A stretch of 64,000 nt of DNA. Source: Erinaceus europaeus. Taxonomy: Eukaryota > Chordata > Mammalia > Eulipotyphla > Erinaceidae. Under the pieces are notes generated by a model. It was not told the origin of the DNA, made no database searches, and saw only the letters and a program-made list of their open reading frames with translations. Shown piece after piece: positions 1 through 10,631 of the stretch (within the stretch, counting starts at the first letter, position 1; every line of letters starts with the position of its first letter). The position numbers were made by a program, and so were the translations under genes. The stretch covers positions 82,975,118 through 83,039,117 of the forward strand of contig NC_080172.1 of NCBI RefSeq assembly GCF_950295315.1, read 5' to 3'.

Positions 1-299
1 CTAGAGGAAGGCGGCACGTGTTCCTGTGAGCTAGGAGGTAGAGATTCTTTTTTTTTATTATTTTTACATTATATGTATTATTATTAATAATAAAGGCAAA
101 AACTCTTCAGTTGTGGGAGATGGGGTTTGGTTGAAAGATTAGCTCGAGGGAAGACTGGTCATTCTCTGTAAGCAAGACTTTAGAAGAAGGCGGGGGTGAG
201 CGAGATAAGAAAAATCTGGAGTGAGAGCAGAATTTGTGGGTGCTGAAAAGGGCATGGGGGTTTGGCGCATTCTTGCCTACTTAACAGCAACAGTGCCCC
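1..299. other. Upstream flank without recognised feature
   Basis: AT-rich sequence with a short T run and ATT/ATA-rich stretch at 49-93. No exon of a neighbouring gene and no recent retroposon could be recognised. Confidence 0.5.
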
Positions 300-505
300 G
301 CTGGACTGCGAATGCCACGGTTTCATTCATAAGTTTCTGGTCTGGAGGCCCCTCCCGGCGGCTCTGGGCGGAGGGCGTTGTTTCCCGCACCGCAATTGGT
401 GGAGGGCAACAAAGCCTTAGCAACCCGCCCCTGGAGATCCGCCTGCCGCCTAGTAACTGGGGCGCGGGGCTGGCGCGCAGAGGAGCAGAGCTGTCCCTTT
501 AAGGG

Positions 506-523
506 ATGGCCGCGGAGCCGTGA
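506..523 (+). other. Five-codon upstream ORF (MAAEP-stop)
   Basis: ATG at 506 has G at -3 and G at +4, a strong initiation context, and runs five codons to TGA at 521-523. The five residues equal the first five of CDC14A at 1111. It matters only if transcription starts upstream of 506, which is unknown. Confidence 0.4.
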
Positions 524-722
524 AAGTGGAGGGGCTGCGGGAGGGCGGGGAGGAAGGTCTGGGGGCGGACCTTGGGGGGAAGAGGAGGAGGAAGAGTTGC
601 TGCTGAAAGGAGGTGGTGAAGGAGGAGCTGGAGCAGCTGCTGCCAACCCGCGGGCACCGGAGTCCTGCCCACTGCCCCACGAGTAGCCACGGGCGGGATC
701 GGGGCCAGACGTCTCCTTCTCC

Positions 723-803
723 ATGATCACTTTGGGAGCCGGGGGAAGACTTTGCCTGGCCGTGAGAGCTGGTCAGCGTTTCCCAGGCGCGGCGGCGGAG
801 AAC

Positions 804-849
<46 letters not shown>

Positions 850-1109
850 TGGGTCCGAATCAGAGCGGCCACAGTCCGGGGCGTGAGCGCTCAGCGCGGA
901 GCGGGCTCGGGTTCCCCACGGAATGTCCCCGGGGCGCTCAGCGCGCTGACCTGCCAGCCACCTCCGCCTTCGGCGCCCGCTCCCTCTCTCGGGCGGGCTT
1001 GCCTTTTGGGACCGCAGGCTCCCCGGCTCCTGGGCAGTGGGGAAGCTCCCGGGGGCGGTTGACCTCAGCTAGCCACGACCCAGCCCTCCCCCGTGCGTAT
1101 CTCGCTTAA
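723..1109 (+). other. Polyglutamine-containing upstream ORF, 128 codons
   Basis: The ORF opens at ATG 723 in a weak context (T at -3, A at +4), reads through the CAG repeat as 15 glutamines (one CAA, fourteen CAG) near residues 28-42, and stops with TAA at 1107-1109. One base (1110) separates this stop from the CDC14A ATG at 1111, which is in a different frame. Apart from polyQ the peptide is rich in Gly, Ala, Arg, Ser and Pro and has no domain I recognise. It is best read as an upstream ORF of the CDC14A leader, not an independent gene. Translation is unproven, and open frames are common by chance in GC-rich DNA. Confidence 0.4.
804..848 (+). repeat. (CAG)14 microsatellite in the CDC14A leader
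   Basis: CAA at 804-806 is followed by fourteen uninterrupted CAG units from 807 to 848. It lies about 260 bp before the CDC14A start codon, in the GC-rich leader. Purity suggests length polymorphism. Confidence 0.9.
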
Positions 1110-1110
1110 G

Positions 1111-1159
1111 ATGGCAGCGGAGCCAGGGGAACTAATCGGGGCTTGCGAGTTCATGAAAG
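1111..1159 (+). CDS. CDC14A: CDC14A coding exon 1 (dual-specificity phosphatase CDC14A, N-terminus)
   Basis: CDC14A is a conserved dual-specificity phosphatase that reverses proline-directed (CDK-type) phosphorylation. It acts at centrosomes, in mitotic exit and cytokinesis, and at cilia and actin; human loss causes deafness with male infertility. This exon encodes residues 1-16 plus the first base of codon 17. The start ATG has A at -3 and G at +4, a strong context, and the peptide begins MAAEPGELIGACEFMK, the family's hallmark N-terminus. From memory, human has Ser where this has Pro at residue 5. The exon ends AAAG before a GTGAGG donor at 1160, and codon 17 (Asp) is completed by exon 2. 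The frame stays open into intron 1, but the exon 2 match shows that readthrough is not the main product. Family identity is from recognised sequence, not a search. The human protein is about 594 residues; this window covers the first 103. Confidence 0.95.
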
Positions 1160-2061
<902 letters not shown>

Positions 2062-2765
2062 TAAGGTTATGTTTTTTTTTTTTCTTCCTCTCATTTATTT
2101 AACTTCTTGGCTTTTTGGTAAGGAAACATCGTGCGGCTTTATGTTAGTTTTATTCACTTTCCAGCAATGGTGAAAATAACAGTAGTTTTTTTTTTTTTTT
2201 AAGTTCATGTGTTTAGGAAGAGGTGGAGAGAAAGTTAACATAATTTGAGCCTTAACATTCCAGTCCTTTTATCTGTGTGATGCAGTTCTTCTTACCACCA
2301 CAACAAACTGCATAATACCTGACACTCCCCAGAGTAGTGCCAAGGAGAAATGCACTCTGTCCTTACTATACTCAGTAATTGGTCTGTGAATCAGTTACTG
2401 GGTATTTATGGAGTACCCACCCACAGAGAACAGGGCAGCGTGTGTATTACAGGTGCTTCAGCTTTGCAGTTCACAAGGTTTCTGTTGTAGCTCAGGATGC
2501 TTATGTTTGTGCAGTATGTTTTCAGAAAGTGGGACTCATTAGTTGCAAAGAACTTTACCCACTTCATATCTTTAGGATTTTCACGTTGATGTCAAATTTA
2601 CTGATTCGGTTATTTTATTTGGGTGTTTCAAGCTTCACAATTTTTTTCTTTGCATTTTTGGAAGTGGTATAGGAATGCTACTTTTCTTTCTTTGCTTATT
2701 TTGTTTTTGGGGTTTTAGGATTTTGAGAGTATAAAAGGAGAATAAGGAATGGCTTTCTGTGACGA

Positions 2766-2928
2766 TTGGGCTGAGGAAAACAGCATAATGGTTATGCAAA
2801 AGACTCTCAGGCCGGACACTCCTGAGGTCCAGGTTTAATTCCAGGTACCACTATACAACAGAGCTAAGTCAGCAGTGCTCTGAATACTCTCATCTCTCTA
2901 TCTTCCCACTAAAGTAAAATAAAATTCA
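2766..2928 (+). mobile_element. SINE-B
   Basis: Starts 'gattgggctgag', has the A-box-like 'agcataatggttatgc' and the B-box-like 'ggtttaattcc'. Degenerate tail 'aagtaaaataaaa'. Confidence 0.7.
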
Positions 2929-3016
2929 TTGAGATACCTTAATATTTTAAATGTAGTAAAAAATGAGAGATACTTCCCTATTCAATGAAAGCAATGGATT
3001 AATAAAGAATAAAAAG

Positions 3017-3305
3017 GCTGGGAGCCGGGTGGTAGCACAGCGGGTTAAGCACAAAGTGCAAGGACTGGCATAAGAATCTGGTTTGAACACACACCCCCCC
3101 CCCCCCCCCAGCGGAGTCCTTTCACAGGCGGTGAAGCAGGTCTGCAGGTGTAGCAGGTCTGGAGGTGTCTCTCTTTCCCACTCTCTTGTCTTCCCCTCCT
3201 CTCTCCATTTCTCTCTGTCCTATCCAACAAAGATGACATCAATAACAACAACAATAACTACAACAACAATAAAAACAAGGGCAACAAAAAGGAAATAAAA
3301 AAAAG
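3017..3305 (+). mobile_element. SINE-A, short form
   Basis: A box 'tagcacagcgggtta', B-box region 'ggtttgaac', a C run at 3094-3108 replacing the usual 'cccccggctcccc', then the pyrimidine middle and an AAC/AAT-rich tail. Confidence 0.9.
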
Positions 3306-3309
3306 AATT

Positions 3310-4140
3310 AAAAGGTTGAATTGGCTTGATTATGCACTTTTATTGAAAGAGTTGATGTTTCAGAGGAGTCTGATATATTCTAACATAAACATTTAATTTT
3401 ACTTTCTTGTTCTCTAAAACAAGCATGTAATTTAAGTGAGCATAGTTAACTGAATTATAGTATCTCTAGTAAGCTTTCTAGGACCTGCCCAGTGAAAAGG
3501 GGTTTGGACAGATCCACCTGAGGACTTGTGGGCATCACCAAAGATGCAAAAAGTGAGAGTATCCTTGACCTGCAGGGACATATTTTTTATTTGAGGAAAA
3601 GGAATCTTTCATAGAGATTCTTGAAGGATGGATGTCTTTTGGATAATTTTTTCTAGTGGTGCTGGGAATAGGATGCTTCTTGAATAGCTCAAGTGGGTGG
3701 GAATCAAAGAGTTCTTTGCTGCCTCTCCTGAATGCCCAGAGCTGCTTTGACTGAGGTCTGAATCCCTGGTGTTGGATTACAGTTTTACTTCTACCGAATA
3801 ATGTGCGGCCTGCTCCCTGACCTGAATGTGTGCCTGGATGACGTCATTGCCAGCAGTGTTTATATGAGTGTTCACTCTGCTATTGGGGATGTGCATTGTA
3901 GTGACTTTCTTTTCTGAGTTTAAGGCTTGGGAAACTCTTGTGAATGTGAGGGTAGGTGTAAATGCTGTTATGTTCTGCAGTGACTAAGCCAATGGCTATT
4001 AACATGTCATTAAACAGACTAGAGTCATTAAGCCCAAGTCTTTGGATTGTTGGATGACTGGAGAAAGTTGCATTTATCCAACTAAACTTCTGCTTGATGA
4101 CTGTTTTGATTCTAAAATTGACATATGAAGATTTTTCCCC
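3310..4140. other. Unique intronic sequence
   Basis: About 830 bp with no recent retroposon and no plausible exon on either strand. Moderately GC-balanced; nothing recognised. Confidence 0.5.
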
Positions 4141-4149
4141 TGATTTTTT

Positions 4150-4311
4150 AAAAAAAGATTTAATTAATTAATTAATTAATTAATTAATGAGAAAGATAGG
4201 AGGAGAGAGAAAGAACCAGACACCATTTTGGCACAGGTACTGCTGGGGATCGAACTCGGAACCTCATGCTTGAGAGTCCAAAGCTTTACCACTGTGCCAC
4301 CTCCCAGACCA
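4150..4311 (-). mobile_element. SINE-C with (TTAA)n tail
   Basis: Antisense copy with 'gagaaagatagg', 'gggatcgaactcgg' (B box complement) and 'ctcccagacca'. The tail has become (ATTA)n at 4158-4189. Confidence 0.85.
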
Positions 4312-4470
4312 CTTTTTTTTTTTTTTTTAGAGATTTTATTTATTTATGAGAAAGATAGGAGGAGAGGAAAGAACCAGCTATCGCTCTGGCACATGTGCTG
4401 CCGGGGATTGAACCCAGGACCTCATGCTTGAGAGTCCAAAGCCTTATCACTGCGCCACCTCTCGGACCAC
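4312..4470 (-). mobile_element. SINE-C, abutting the previous copy
   Basis: Second antisense copy directly head-to-tail with 4150-4311, sharing 'gagaaagataggagg' and 'ctcatgcttgagagtcc'. It likely inserted into the T-rich junction of its neighbour, or the reverse. Confidence 0.85.
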
Positions 4471-4480
4471 CCCTCATTTT

Positions 4481-4765
4481 TAAAAAAATATTTATTTATT
4501 CCCTTTTGTTGCCCTTGTTTTTTTTTCAATTGCTGTAGTTATTATTGTTGTTGTCGTCGTTGTTCGATAGGCCAGAGAGAAATGGAGAGAGAAGAGGGGA
4601 AGACAGAGAGGGGGGAGAGAAAGATAGACACCTGCAGACCTGCTTCACCAGCTGTGAAGCGACTTCCCTACAGGTGGGGAGCCGGGGGCTCGAACTGGGA
4701 TCCTTACATCAGTCCTTGTGCTTTGCGCCACGTGAGCTTAACCCGCTGAGCTACCGCCCAACTCC
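4481..4765 (-). mobile_element. SINE-A, short form
   Basis: Antisense: tail 'tatttatttattcccttttgttgccc', middle 'ggagagaaagatagacacctgc', B box complement 'ggctcgaactggg', head 'gctaccgcccaactccc'. Confidence 0.9.
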
Positions 4766-4920
4766 CTTTCCCCTTGATTTTAATATTGATAATTAAGGAT
4801 AGTGGTACACATCACATCCTTCTATTTATTCTACACTTCTGGTATCTGGTATAGAAAGATATGAGGACCATCTAATTCTTCTGTGAATTCCTTTCCGTCC
4901 CTCTCTTCCCTCCCTCATTT

Positions 4921-4963
4921 CCTTCCTTCCTTCCTTCCTTCCTTCCTTCCTTCCTTCCTTCCT
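4921..4963 (+). repeat. (TTCC)n microsatellite
   Basis: About ten tandem CCTT units, followed by a looser pyrimidine tract to 4999. Confidence 0.9.
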
Positions 4964-4997
4964 CCCTTCTTTCCATCCTTTCTCTCTCTCTCTCTCT

Positions 4998-5081
4998 CCT
5001 TTTTACTGGAACACTGCTTAGATCTGGTTTACAGTGGTGTTGGGGACTGAACTTGGGACTTTGGAGCCTCAGGCATGGAAG
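4998..5081 (-). mobile_element. SINE-B
   Basis: Antisense: 'ttttactggaacactgc', 'gggactgaacttgggac', 'gagcctcaggcatgg'. The head runs into the CCCCTT repeat. Confidence 0.75.
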
Positions 5082-5190
5082 CTTCTTCCCCTTCCCCTTC
5101 CCCTTCCCCTTCCCCTTCCCCTTCCCCTTCCCCTTCCTCCTCCTCCTCCTTATCCTCCTCCTTCTCCTTTTTTTTTTTTTTTTTTTTTTT
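5082..5190 (+). repeat. (CCCCTT)n and (TCC)n pyrimidine tract ending in poly-T
   Basis: About nine CCCCTT hexamers (5087-5136), then TCC repeats and 26 T. All pyrimidine from 5082 to 5190 except one A at 5152. Not a telomeric unit. Confidence 0.9.
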
Positions 5191-5530
5191 TGCCTCCAGG
5201 GTTATTGCTGGGGCTTGGTGCTTGCATCAGGAGTCCACTGCTCCTGGAGGCTATTTTTTTCCCTTTTGTTGCCCCCCCTTTTATTCAGTCATTGTGGTTT
5301 TTATTATAGTTGTTATCGATGTCGTTATTGTTGGATAGGACAGAGAGAAATCGAGAGAGCCGGGAAGACAGAGGGGGGAGAGAAAGACACCTGCAGACCG
5401 GCTTCACCTCTTGTGAAGCAACTCCCTGCAGGTGGGGAACCGAGGGCTCAAACAGGGATCCTTGCGCTGGTCTTTGTGCTTTGCGAAGCCCATGTGTGCT
5501 TAACCCACTGCAATACCTACCGCCCTCCCC
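5191..5530 (-). mobile_element. SINE-A, long form
   Basis: Antisense copy beginning 'tgcctccagggttattgctgg', then 'ccactgctcctggaggc', the usual 'ttttgttgcc' and middle, and head 'ctaccgccctcccc'. With its poly-T it presents a splice-acceptor-like T-tract plus CAG at 5199. Confidence 0.9.
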
Positions 5531-5680
5531 CTCCCCCCTTTTTTTCTTTCTTTTTTTTTTTGCATTACTATTATGCTATTGACTCAGCTTGATGCTGTGA
5601 ATTTTGATGTCCTCGAAATTATGATGTGGACTCTAGCTTGGAAGAGCTGTGCTTGTGTTTTCAAATTTAATTTACTTAAA

Positions 5681-5803
5681 AAAATTTATTTATCTCTATG
5701 AGTGATAGACCTGAGCACTGTTCACCTGTGGCATGTGATGGTGCCAGGAACTGAACCTGCAGGCATGAAAGTCTGGTGTGCTACTCTGCCCTCTCTCCTG
5801 ACT
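5681..5803 (-). mobile_element. SINE-C-like, degenerate
   Basis: Antisense: 'atttatctctatgagtgatag', 'gccaggaactgaacctg', 'caggcatgaaagtctggtg'. Old copy. Confidence 0.55.
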
Positions 5804-5994
5804 CTGTGCTTCTTTGTGTTTGGAACTGCTCAATTTTCCTATTGCAGCAACTACCCATGACACTATATTTTCTGTTACCTCAACACAGGTCTAGATAGGA
5901 ATACAATGGGTAATATATATATCCTTCAGAGAATTCCAAGCCTGTAGGGGGTATGAAAAGATTGCAATTATAGGAATAGAAAAGATAAGCATGG

Positions 5995-6570
5995 AGAGTA
6001 GGGCGGCAGTGCAGCGGATTAAGCGCACGTGGCGAAAAGCGTAAGGACGGGCTTAAGGATCTGGGTTCTAGCCCCCGGCTCCCCACCTGCAGGGGAGTCG
6101 CTTCACAGGCGGTGAAGCAGGTCTGCAGGTGTCTATCTTTCTCTCCTCTCTCTCTGTCTTCCCCATCTCTTTCCATTTCTCTCTATTCTTTTTTTATCAT
6201 TCTTTTTTTATATTTTATTTTATTTATTTATTCCTTTTTTTGTTGCCCTTGTTTTTATTGTTGTAGTTATTATTGTTGTCTTTGTTGGATAGGACAGAGA
6301 AATGGAGAGAGGAGGGGAAGACAGGGGGAGAGAAAGATAGACACCTGCAGATCTGCTTCACCTCGTGTGAAGCGACTCCCCTGCAGGTGGGGAGCCGGGG
6401 GCTCGAACCGGGATCCTTACGCCAGTCCTTGTGCCACCGGAGCTTAACCTGCTGCACTACCGCCGGCCTCCCCATTTCTCTCTATTCTATCCAGCAACGA
6501 CGACATCAATAACAACAATAATAACTACAATAAAACAACAAGGGTGACAAAAGGGACTAAATAAATATTT
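5995..6570 (+). mobile_element. SINE-A, short form, interrupted at 6190-6471
   Basis: Head 'agtagggcggcagtgcagcgg' at 5997 through 6189, resuming at 6489 with 'atccagcaacgacgac' and its A-rich tail. The interruption is another SINE-A in reverse orientation. Confidence 0.9.
6190..6471 (-). mobile_element. SINE-A inserted inside an opposite SINE-A, TSD intact
   Basis: A 17-bp perfect TSD (ccatttctctctattct) sits at 6173-6189 and 6472-6488. The insert reads tail to head in antisense and ends 'gctgcactaccgccggcct'. Confidence 0.93.
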
Positions 6571-6597
6571 TTTTTTTAAAAAAGAAAAGATAAACAT

Positions 6598-6732
6598 GGG
6601 CTGGGGAGATAGCATATTGGCTATGCAAAAAGGCTTTCAAGCGTGAGGCACCAGAGGTGCCAGGTTCAGTTCCCTACACCACAACCATAAGCCAGAGCCA
6701 AGTAGTGCTTTGGTTAAAAAAAAAAAAAAAAA
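6598..6732 (+). mobile_element. SINE-B
   Basis: 'gggctggggagatagcatattgg', 'caggttcagttcc', 'accataagccagagcc', 'tgctttggtt' and a poly-A tail. Confidence 0.85.
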
Positions 6733-6739
6733 GGAAAGA

Positions 6740-7495
6740 AAAGATTAAAAATAAAAATAACCCCATCTAGGAAGAATTCATACAAGTGTATCTGGTTGAG
6801 GGGGTTGTCAAGGAAAAAAAGACATCATGGAAGAGTTAAAATTGATTTAAAAGGTAGTTAGAGTTTTATCAGGCAGAGGCAGGAGAGGAGTTCCAGAAGT
6901 GAGAGCAGCAGGGGTGAGAAGGGAGGCTCTGGAATGTGTTCAGAGAACAGGGAGGGAAAGCAAGACCTTCTTTTGTGCTTGTGTGTACATGGGAATGTAG
7001 AATATGAAGCTGAAAGGTTGGCGGTTATGGGCAGACTGAATGGCAGAGAAAATCCTTGGTACAGGATATGAGAGATTGGAGGGATTTCCACTTCTATGCT
7101 GGATATCACATAAGTATGAAGTACTTAATTTTGGGATTCTTTTTGTTTCTTCAAAGAGACAAGAAAGCTACAAGAATGTTTGGTTTCTGGGTAGAAAGTG
7201 AAGATGGGAAGGTCTGTGTTTCACATGTAGGACCAGGATGAGAGGAATAAGGGAAAGAGGTGAAAAAAAGCTGCCAAAGAGGTAGACAAATACAGAAGGA
7301 GAGAGACAAGAAAGACAGAGGGACAGAAGTAGTGCAGTTCATCTTGTCAGCACTACTTCATGGATGTATGGAATGCATGAGACTTAACAGCCTCAAGAAG
7401 GACCTGTAGTAACTTAGGTTCTATTTATGGAGGACGGCTTATGGTGAGAAAGACCTTGACCTTCATGTCGTAATGTACAGGTTTCTAAGGAAAGG
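6740..7495. other. Unique intronic sequence
   Basis: Purine-rich, with several long AG stretches (6870-6965, 7230-7330). No exon or recent repeat recognised. Confidence 0.45.
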
Positions 7496-7500
7496 GCTGT

Positions 7501-7655
7501 ATTTTATTTATTTATTTATTTATTTATTTATGAGAAAGATAGGAGAGAGAGGAAGAACCAGACATCACTCTGGTACTTGTGCTGCTGGGGATTGAACTCA
7601 GGACCTCATGTTTGAGAGTCCAGTGCTTTAGCCACTGCACCATCTCCTGGACCAC
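7501..7655 (-). mobile_element. SINE-C with (ATTT)n tail
   Basis: Antisense: (ATTT)n at 7503-7530, 'gagaaagatagg', 'ctggggattgaactcagg', 'catctcctggacca'. Confidence 0.88.
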
Positions 7656-7666
7656 TGGACCTGTAT

Positions 7667-7828
7667 TTATTTATTTATTTATTGTAAAGATTTTATTTAT
7701 CTATGAGAAAGATAGGAGAAGAGAGAAAGAACCAGACATCACTCTGGTACATGTGCTGCCGGGGATCAAACTCAGGACCTCATGCTTGAGAGTCCAAAGC
7801 TTTACCACTGTGCCACTTCCAGGACCAT
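7667..7828 (-). mobile_element. SINE-C
   Basis: Antisense: (ATTT)n, 'gagaaagataggag', 'ccggggatcaaactcagg', 'ttccaggacca'. Second of a head-to-tail pair with 7501-7655. Confidence 0.88.
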
Positions 7829-7980
7829 GGGGGGCTGTATTTATTTATGTACATTGTCACATAGGACCTTATACAACTTGAGAAGTGTGTCTTACTTGCT
7901 GAATGTACAAATGAAATGAAATGCTGTCTTTCTGGCTAACTTACCAGAATCTTAGAAATGCACAGTTAATTTTTTAACTT

Positions 7981-8187
7981 AATTTTTTTTTGTATTTTTA
8001 TTTATTTATTGGATAGAGACAGCCAGAAATTGAGAGAGAAAGGGGTGATAGAGAGAGAGAGAGAGAGACAGACACCTGCAACACTGCTTCACCACTTGCA
8101 AAGCTTTCCCCCTGTAGGTCAGGGCAGGGGCTAGAACCCTGGTCATTGTGCATTGCTTACCCAGGTGCGCCACCACCTGGCCCCCAC
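7981..8187 (-). mobile_element. SINE-D
   Basis: Antisense: 'ttattggatagagacagcc', a GA run at 8049-8068, 'gctttccccctgtagg', 'accacctggcccc'. Confidence 0.88.
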
Positions 8188-8189
8188 AG

Positions 8190-8915
8190 TTAATTTTGAA
8201 TCAGGAAGTAGACTCTTCAAATATCAGGCTGCGTGTGCTCTGGACAAAGCTATGCTTTGTGCAGATGTTTATTTAGGCATAAAAGGATGATGACACTCCA
8301 TTAATATGGAATGGCAGCTTTATAAGAAGCAGAAGCTTTTCTAGAGGGAAAATTTAACAAAGTTGCATTTGAGTAAGGAGATTAGATATGAAGTTTGAAT
8401 TTTTTGCTTGATTTTAAAACAGACCTTATCTAGCTGAGACATAGACCTGAGTAGCTTCAGTATAGTGTGGTTGATAAGAAAGCATCTGTTTGTCCCTGAG
8501 TGAGGATTTCATAGCTCAGGATTTAAACCTGAGAAACAAAGAGCAGCCCCATCGCAAAGGAGTCTTTCAAAGGTGTGTTTATATTTGATTAAGTGACCAA
8601 TAATGTACGACTCTCTAGAAAGGGTAGTTCTTTTGTATTAGACTCTAAATAGAGACAACTTTTTATAATTTGCCTTACACTCTTTTTGGCTGGAAAGTTA
8701 TCAAATGTGTTAATTGTTGCAGTCTTTATGTCCCCTCTCCAAAGGGTGAGGATAGGTATGGGGATGGGGTTGGATGTTAATGCAGAGGAAGTTAGTTCGC
8801 TGTGAAAGAAACTCTTGTTTTTAAGTCTTGTATGTTTTCATTTCTTCTCTCTGTTTGAAATGGTAAGGTAATGAAAATGCAAGCAAGTGTTCTTTGTGTC
8901 CTTACTCTGGGGACT
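8190..8915. other. Unique intronic sequence
   Basis: About 725 bp of moderately AT-rich DNA with no recognised repeat, exon or RNA gene. Confidence 0.5.
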
Positions 8916-8917
8916 TA

Positions 8918-9044
8918 ATTTTTTTCTTTTTACCAGAACACTGATCAGCTCTGGCTTATGGTGGTGCAGGGGATTGAACCTGGGACTTTAGAGCCTCAGG
9001 CATGAGAGTTTCTTGCATAACCATTATTCTATCTACACCCGCCT
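8918..9044 (-). mobile_element. SINE-B
   Basis: Antisense: 'ttaccagaacactgatcagc', 'gggattgaacctggg', 'gagcctcaggcatgagag', 'cataaccattattc'. Confidence 0.88.
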
Positions 9045-9056
9045 GAGACTTAGAAT

Positions 9057-9325
9057 TTTTAAAAATATTTATTTATTCCCTTTTGTTGCCCTTGTTGTTT
9101 TATTGTTGTTGTTATTGATGTCATTGTTGTTGGATAGAACAGAGAGAAATGCAGAGAGGAGGGGAAAGCAGAGAGGGGGAGAGAAAGACACCTGCAGACC
9201 TGCTTCACTGCTTGTGAAGCGACTCCCCTGCAGGTGGGGAACTAGGGGCTCAAATCGGGATCCTTAAGCCGGTCCTTGCTCTTTGCGCCACCTGTGCTTA
9301 ACCCGCTGCGCTACTGCCTGACTCT
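9057..9325 (-). mobile_element. SINE-A, short form
   Basis: Antisense, full length: tail at 9060, B box complement 'gggctcaaatcggg', head 'ctgcgctactgcctgactc'. Confidence 0.9.
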
Positions 9326-9414
9326 GGGACTTAAATTTTTAAGTAATATTTTGTTGGGGAAATGTTGTAGAAGACAGTTGTTGTCTCAGGGATAAAGTTT
9401 TCTTTTCTTTTCTT

Positions 9415-9695
9415 TTTTTTAATATTTATTTTATTTATTCCCTTTTGTTGCCCTTGTTTTTTTTTATTGTTGTAGTTATTATTGTTGTTGTCATTGTTGG
9501 ATAGGACAGAGAAATGGAGAGAGGAGGGAAAGACAGAGAGGAGGAGAGAAAGATAGACACCTGCAGACCTGCTTCACCGCCTGTGAAGCGACTCCCCTGC
9601 AGGTGGGGAGCCGGGGTTCGAACCAGGATCCTTATACCGGTCCTTGTGCTTTGCGCCACCTGCGCTTAACCCGCTGCGCTACAGCCCGACTCCCC
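9415..9695 (-). mobile_element. SINE-A, short form
   Basis: Antisense, close to consensus: 'ggggttcgaaccaggatcc', head 'gcgctacagcccgactccc'. A/T junctions hide its TSD. Confidence 0.92.
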
Positions 9696-9977
9696 AGGAA
9701 TAAAGTTTTCCATCTCCCCCAATTATGTGCCGGTATACCTCTCCCACCACTGCCCTGTCCCTCTGCTGTGGAGGAAACTGAATTGTAAGCATTTTCTGAC
9801 TTGAAGAATTTTATCAAATGGCCTAGCCTGGAAAAATAACTTCTAATGATGACTGATTAGCTAGTTTGCAGACTGAAATTATTTAAATCATTTAATTTTA
9901 TTTACACTTTATTAAGTTAGTCTGATAGTAGCATGACCGGGAATTTTTGGATAATAATGTTTAGAAAATGATTTATG

Positions 9978-10262
9978 AGGGGCCGGGCACTCTGCGTTTA
10001 GCACCCATAGTACGAAGCACAAGGACCAGCTCAAAGATCCTGGTTCGAGCCCCTGGGGCCCCACCTGCAGGATGGTCGCTTCACAAGAAGTGAAGCAGGT
10101 CTGCTGGTGTCTATCCTTTCTCCCCTCTCTGTCTTCCCCTCTTCTCTCATTTTCTCTCTGTCCTATCCAATAAGACAAAAAATGGAAAAAATGGTCAACA
10201 GAATCAGTGGATTGCTATTGTTGGCACTGAGCCCCAGGGATAAACATGGAGAGAAAAAAAAA
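9978..10262 (+). mobile_element. SINE-A, long form, degenerate
   Basis: 'ggggccgggcactctgcg', 'tggttcgagcccctgggg', pyrimidine middle to 10168, then 'cagtggattgc' and 'gagccccagggataa', the long-form 3' segment in sense. Confidence 0.8.
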
Positions 10263-10631
10263 AGGATTTGTGTAGTCAGCCTAAATTTGAGTCAAAATGT
10301 GAACTTAGGGCATCTTTGAGAGAAATGTAGGAAAATTTATTTTGCTTAGACAATTTTGTGTGAATGGAATATTTAGATTAAATAGAAGCGAGGAAAAAGA
10401 AAACCTTTTACCTTTTCAAATTTTACTGAAATTTAATACATACAGCAAGTAAATGGAATTAATGAAAAGTGTATACCACTACTTTAACACATACATACTT
10501 ACACATATGATATAGAACCTTGTGGCCCATTTGGACATCAACTTTCATTATAAATTTTTATGCTTTAGATAGAAGAGATTCATTTTGAATTCATAGGTAA
10601 ATTTCATCATGAAAGTAAAAATAAAATCATA

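Larger units (their letters stand above)
300..1110 (+). promoter_or_regulatory. CDC14A: CpG-rich promoter and 5' leader of CDC14A
   Basis: The GC- and CpG-rich character starts near 300 and fades in intron 1 near 1470; the flanking DNA is AT-rich. GC boxes (GGGCGG) lie at 366-371, 543-549, 562-568 and 691-697. An inverted CCAAT box (ATTGG) lies at 395-399. No TATA box stands out, as expected for a housekeeping CpG-island promoter with dispersed starts. The transcription start cannot be fixed from sequence alone, so how much of this block is transcribed leader is unknown. It holds at least two upstream ORFs (506-523 and 723-1109) and a CAG microsatellite. Confidence 0.75.

Noticed and set aside
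450..872. Minus-strand ORF with polyleucine
   Set aside because: It is the complement of the CAG repeat in another frame, with no start context, domain or conservation evidence.
3030..3100. tRNA genes, suggested by A and B boxes here and at similar sites
   Set aside because: The boxes belong to tRNA-derived SINEs; no cloverleaf with proper acceptor stem is kept.
5082..5190. CCCCTT repeat as an interstitial telomere
   Set aside because: The vertebrate telomere unit is TTAGGG/CCCTAA; this is a generic pyrimidine microsatellite.
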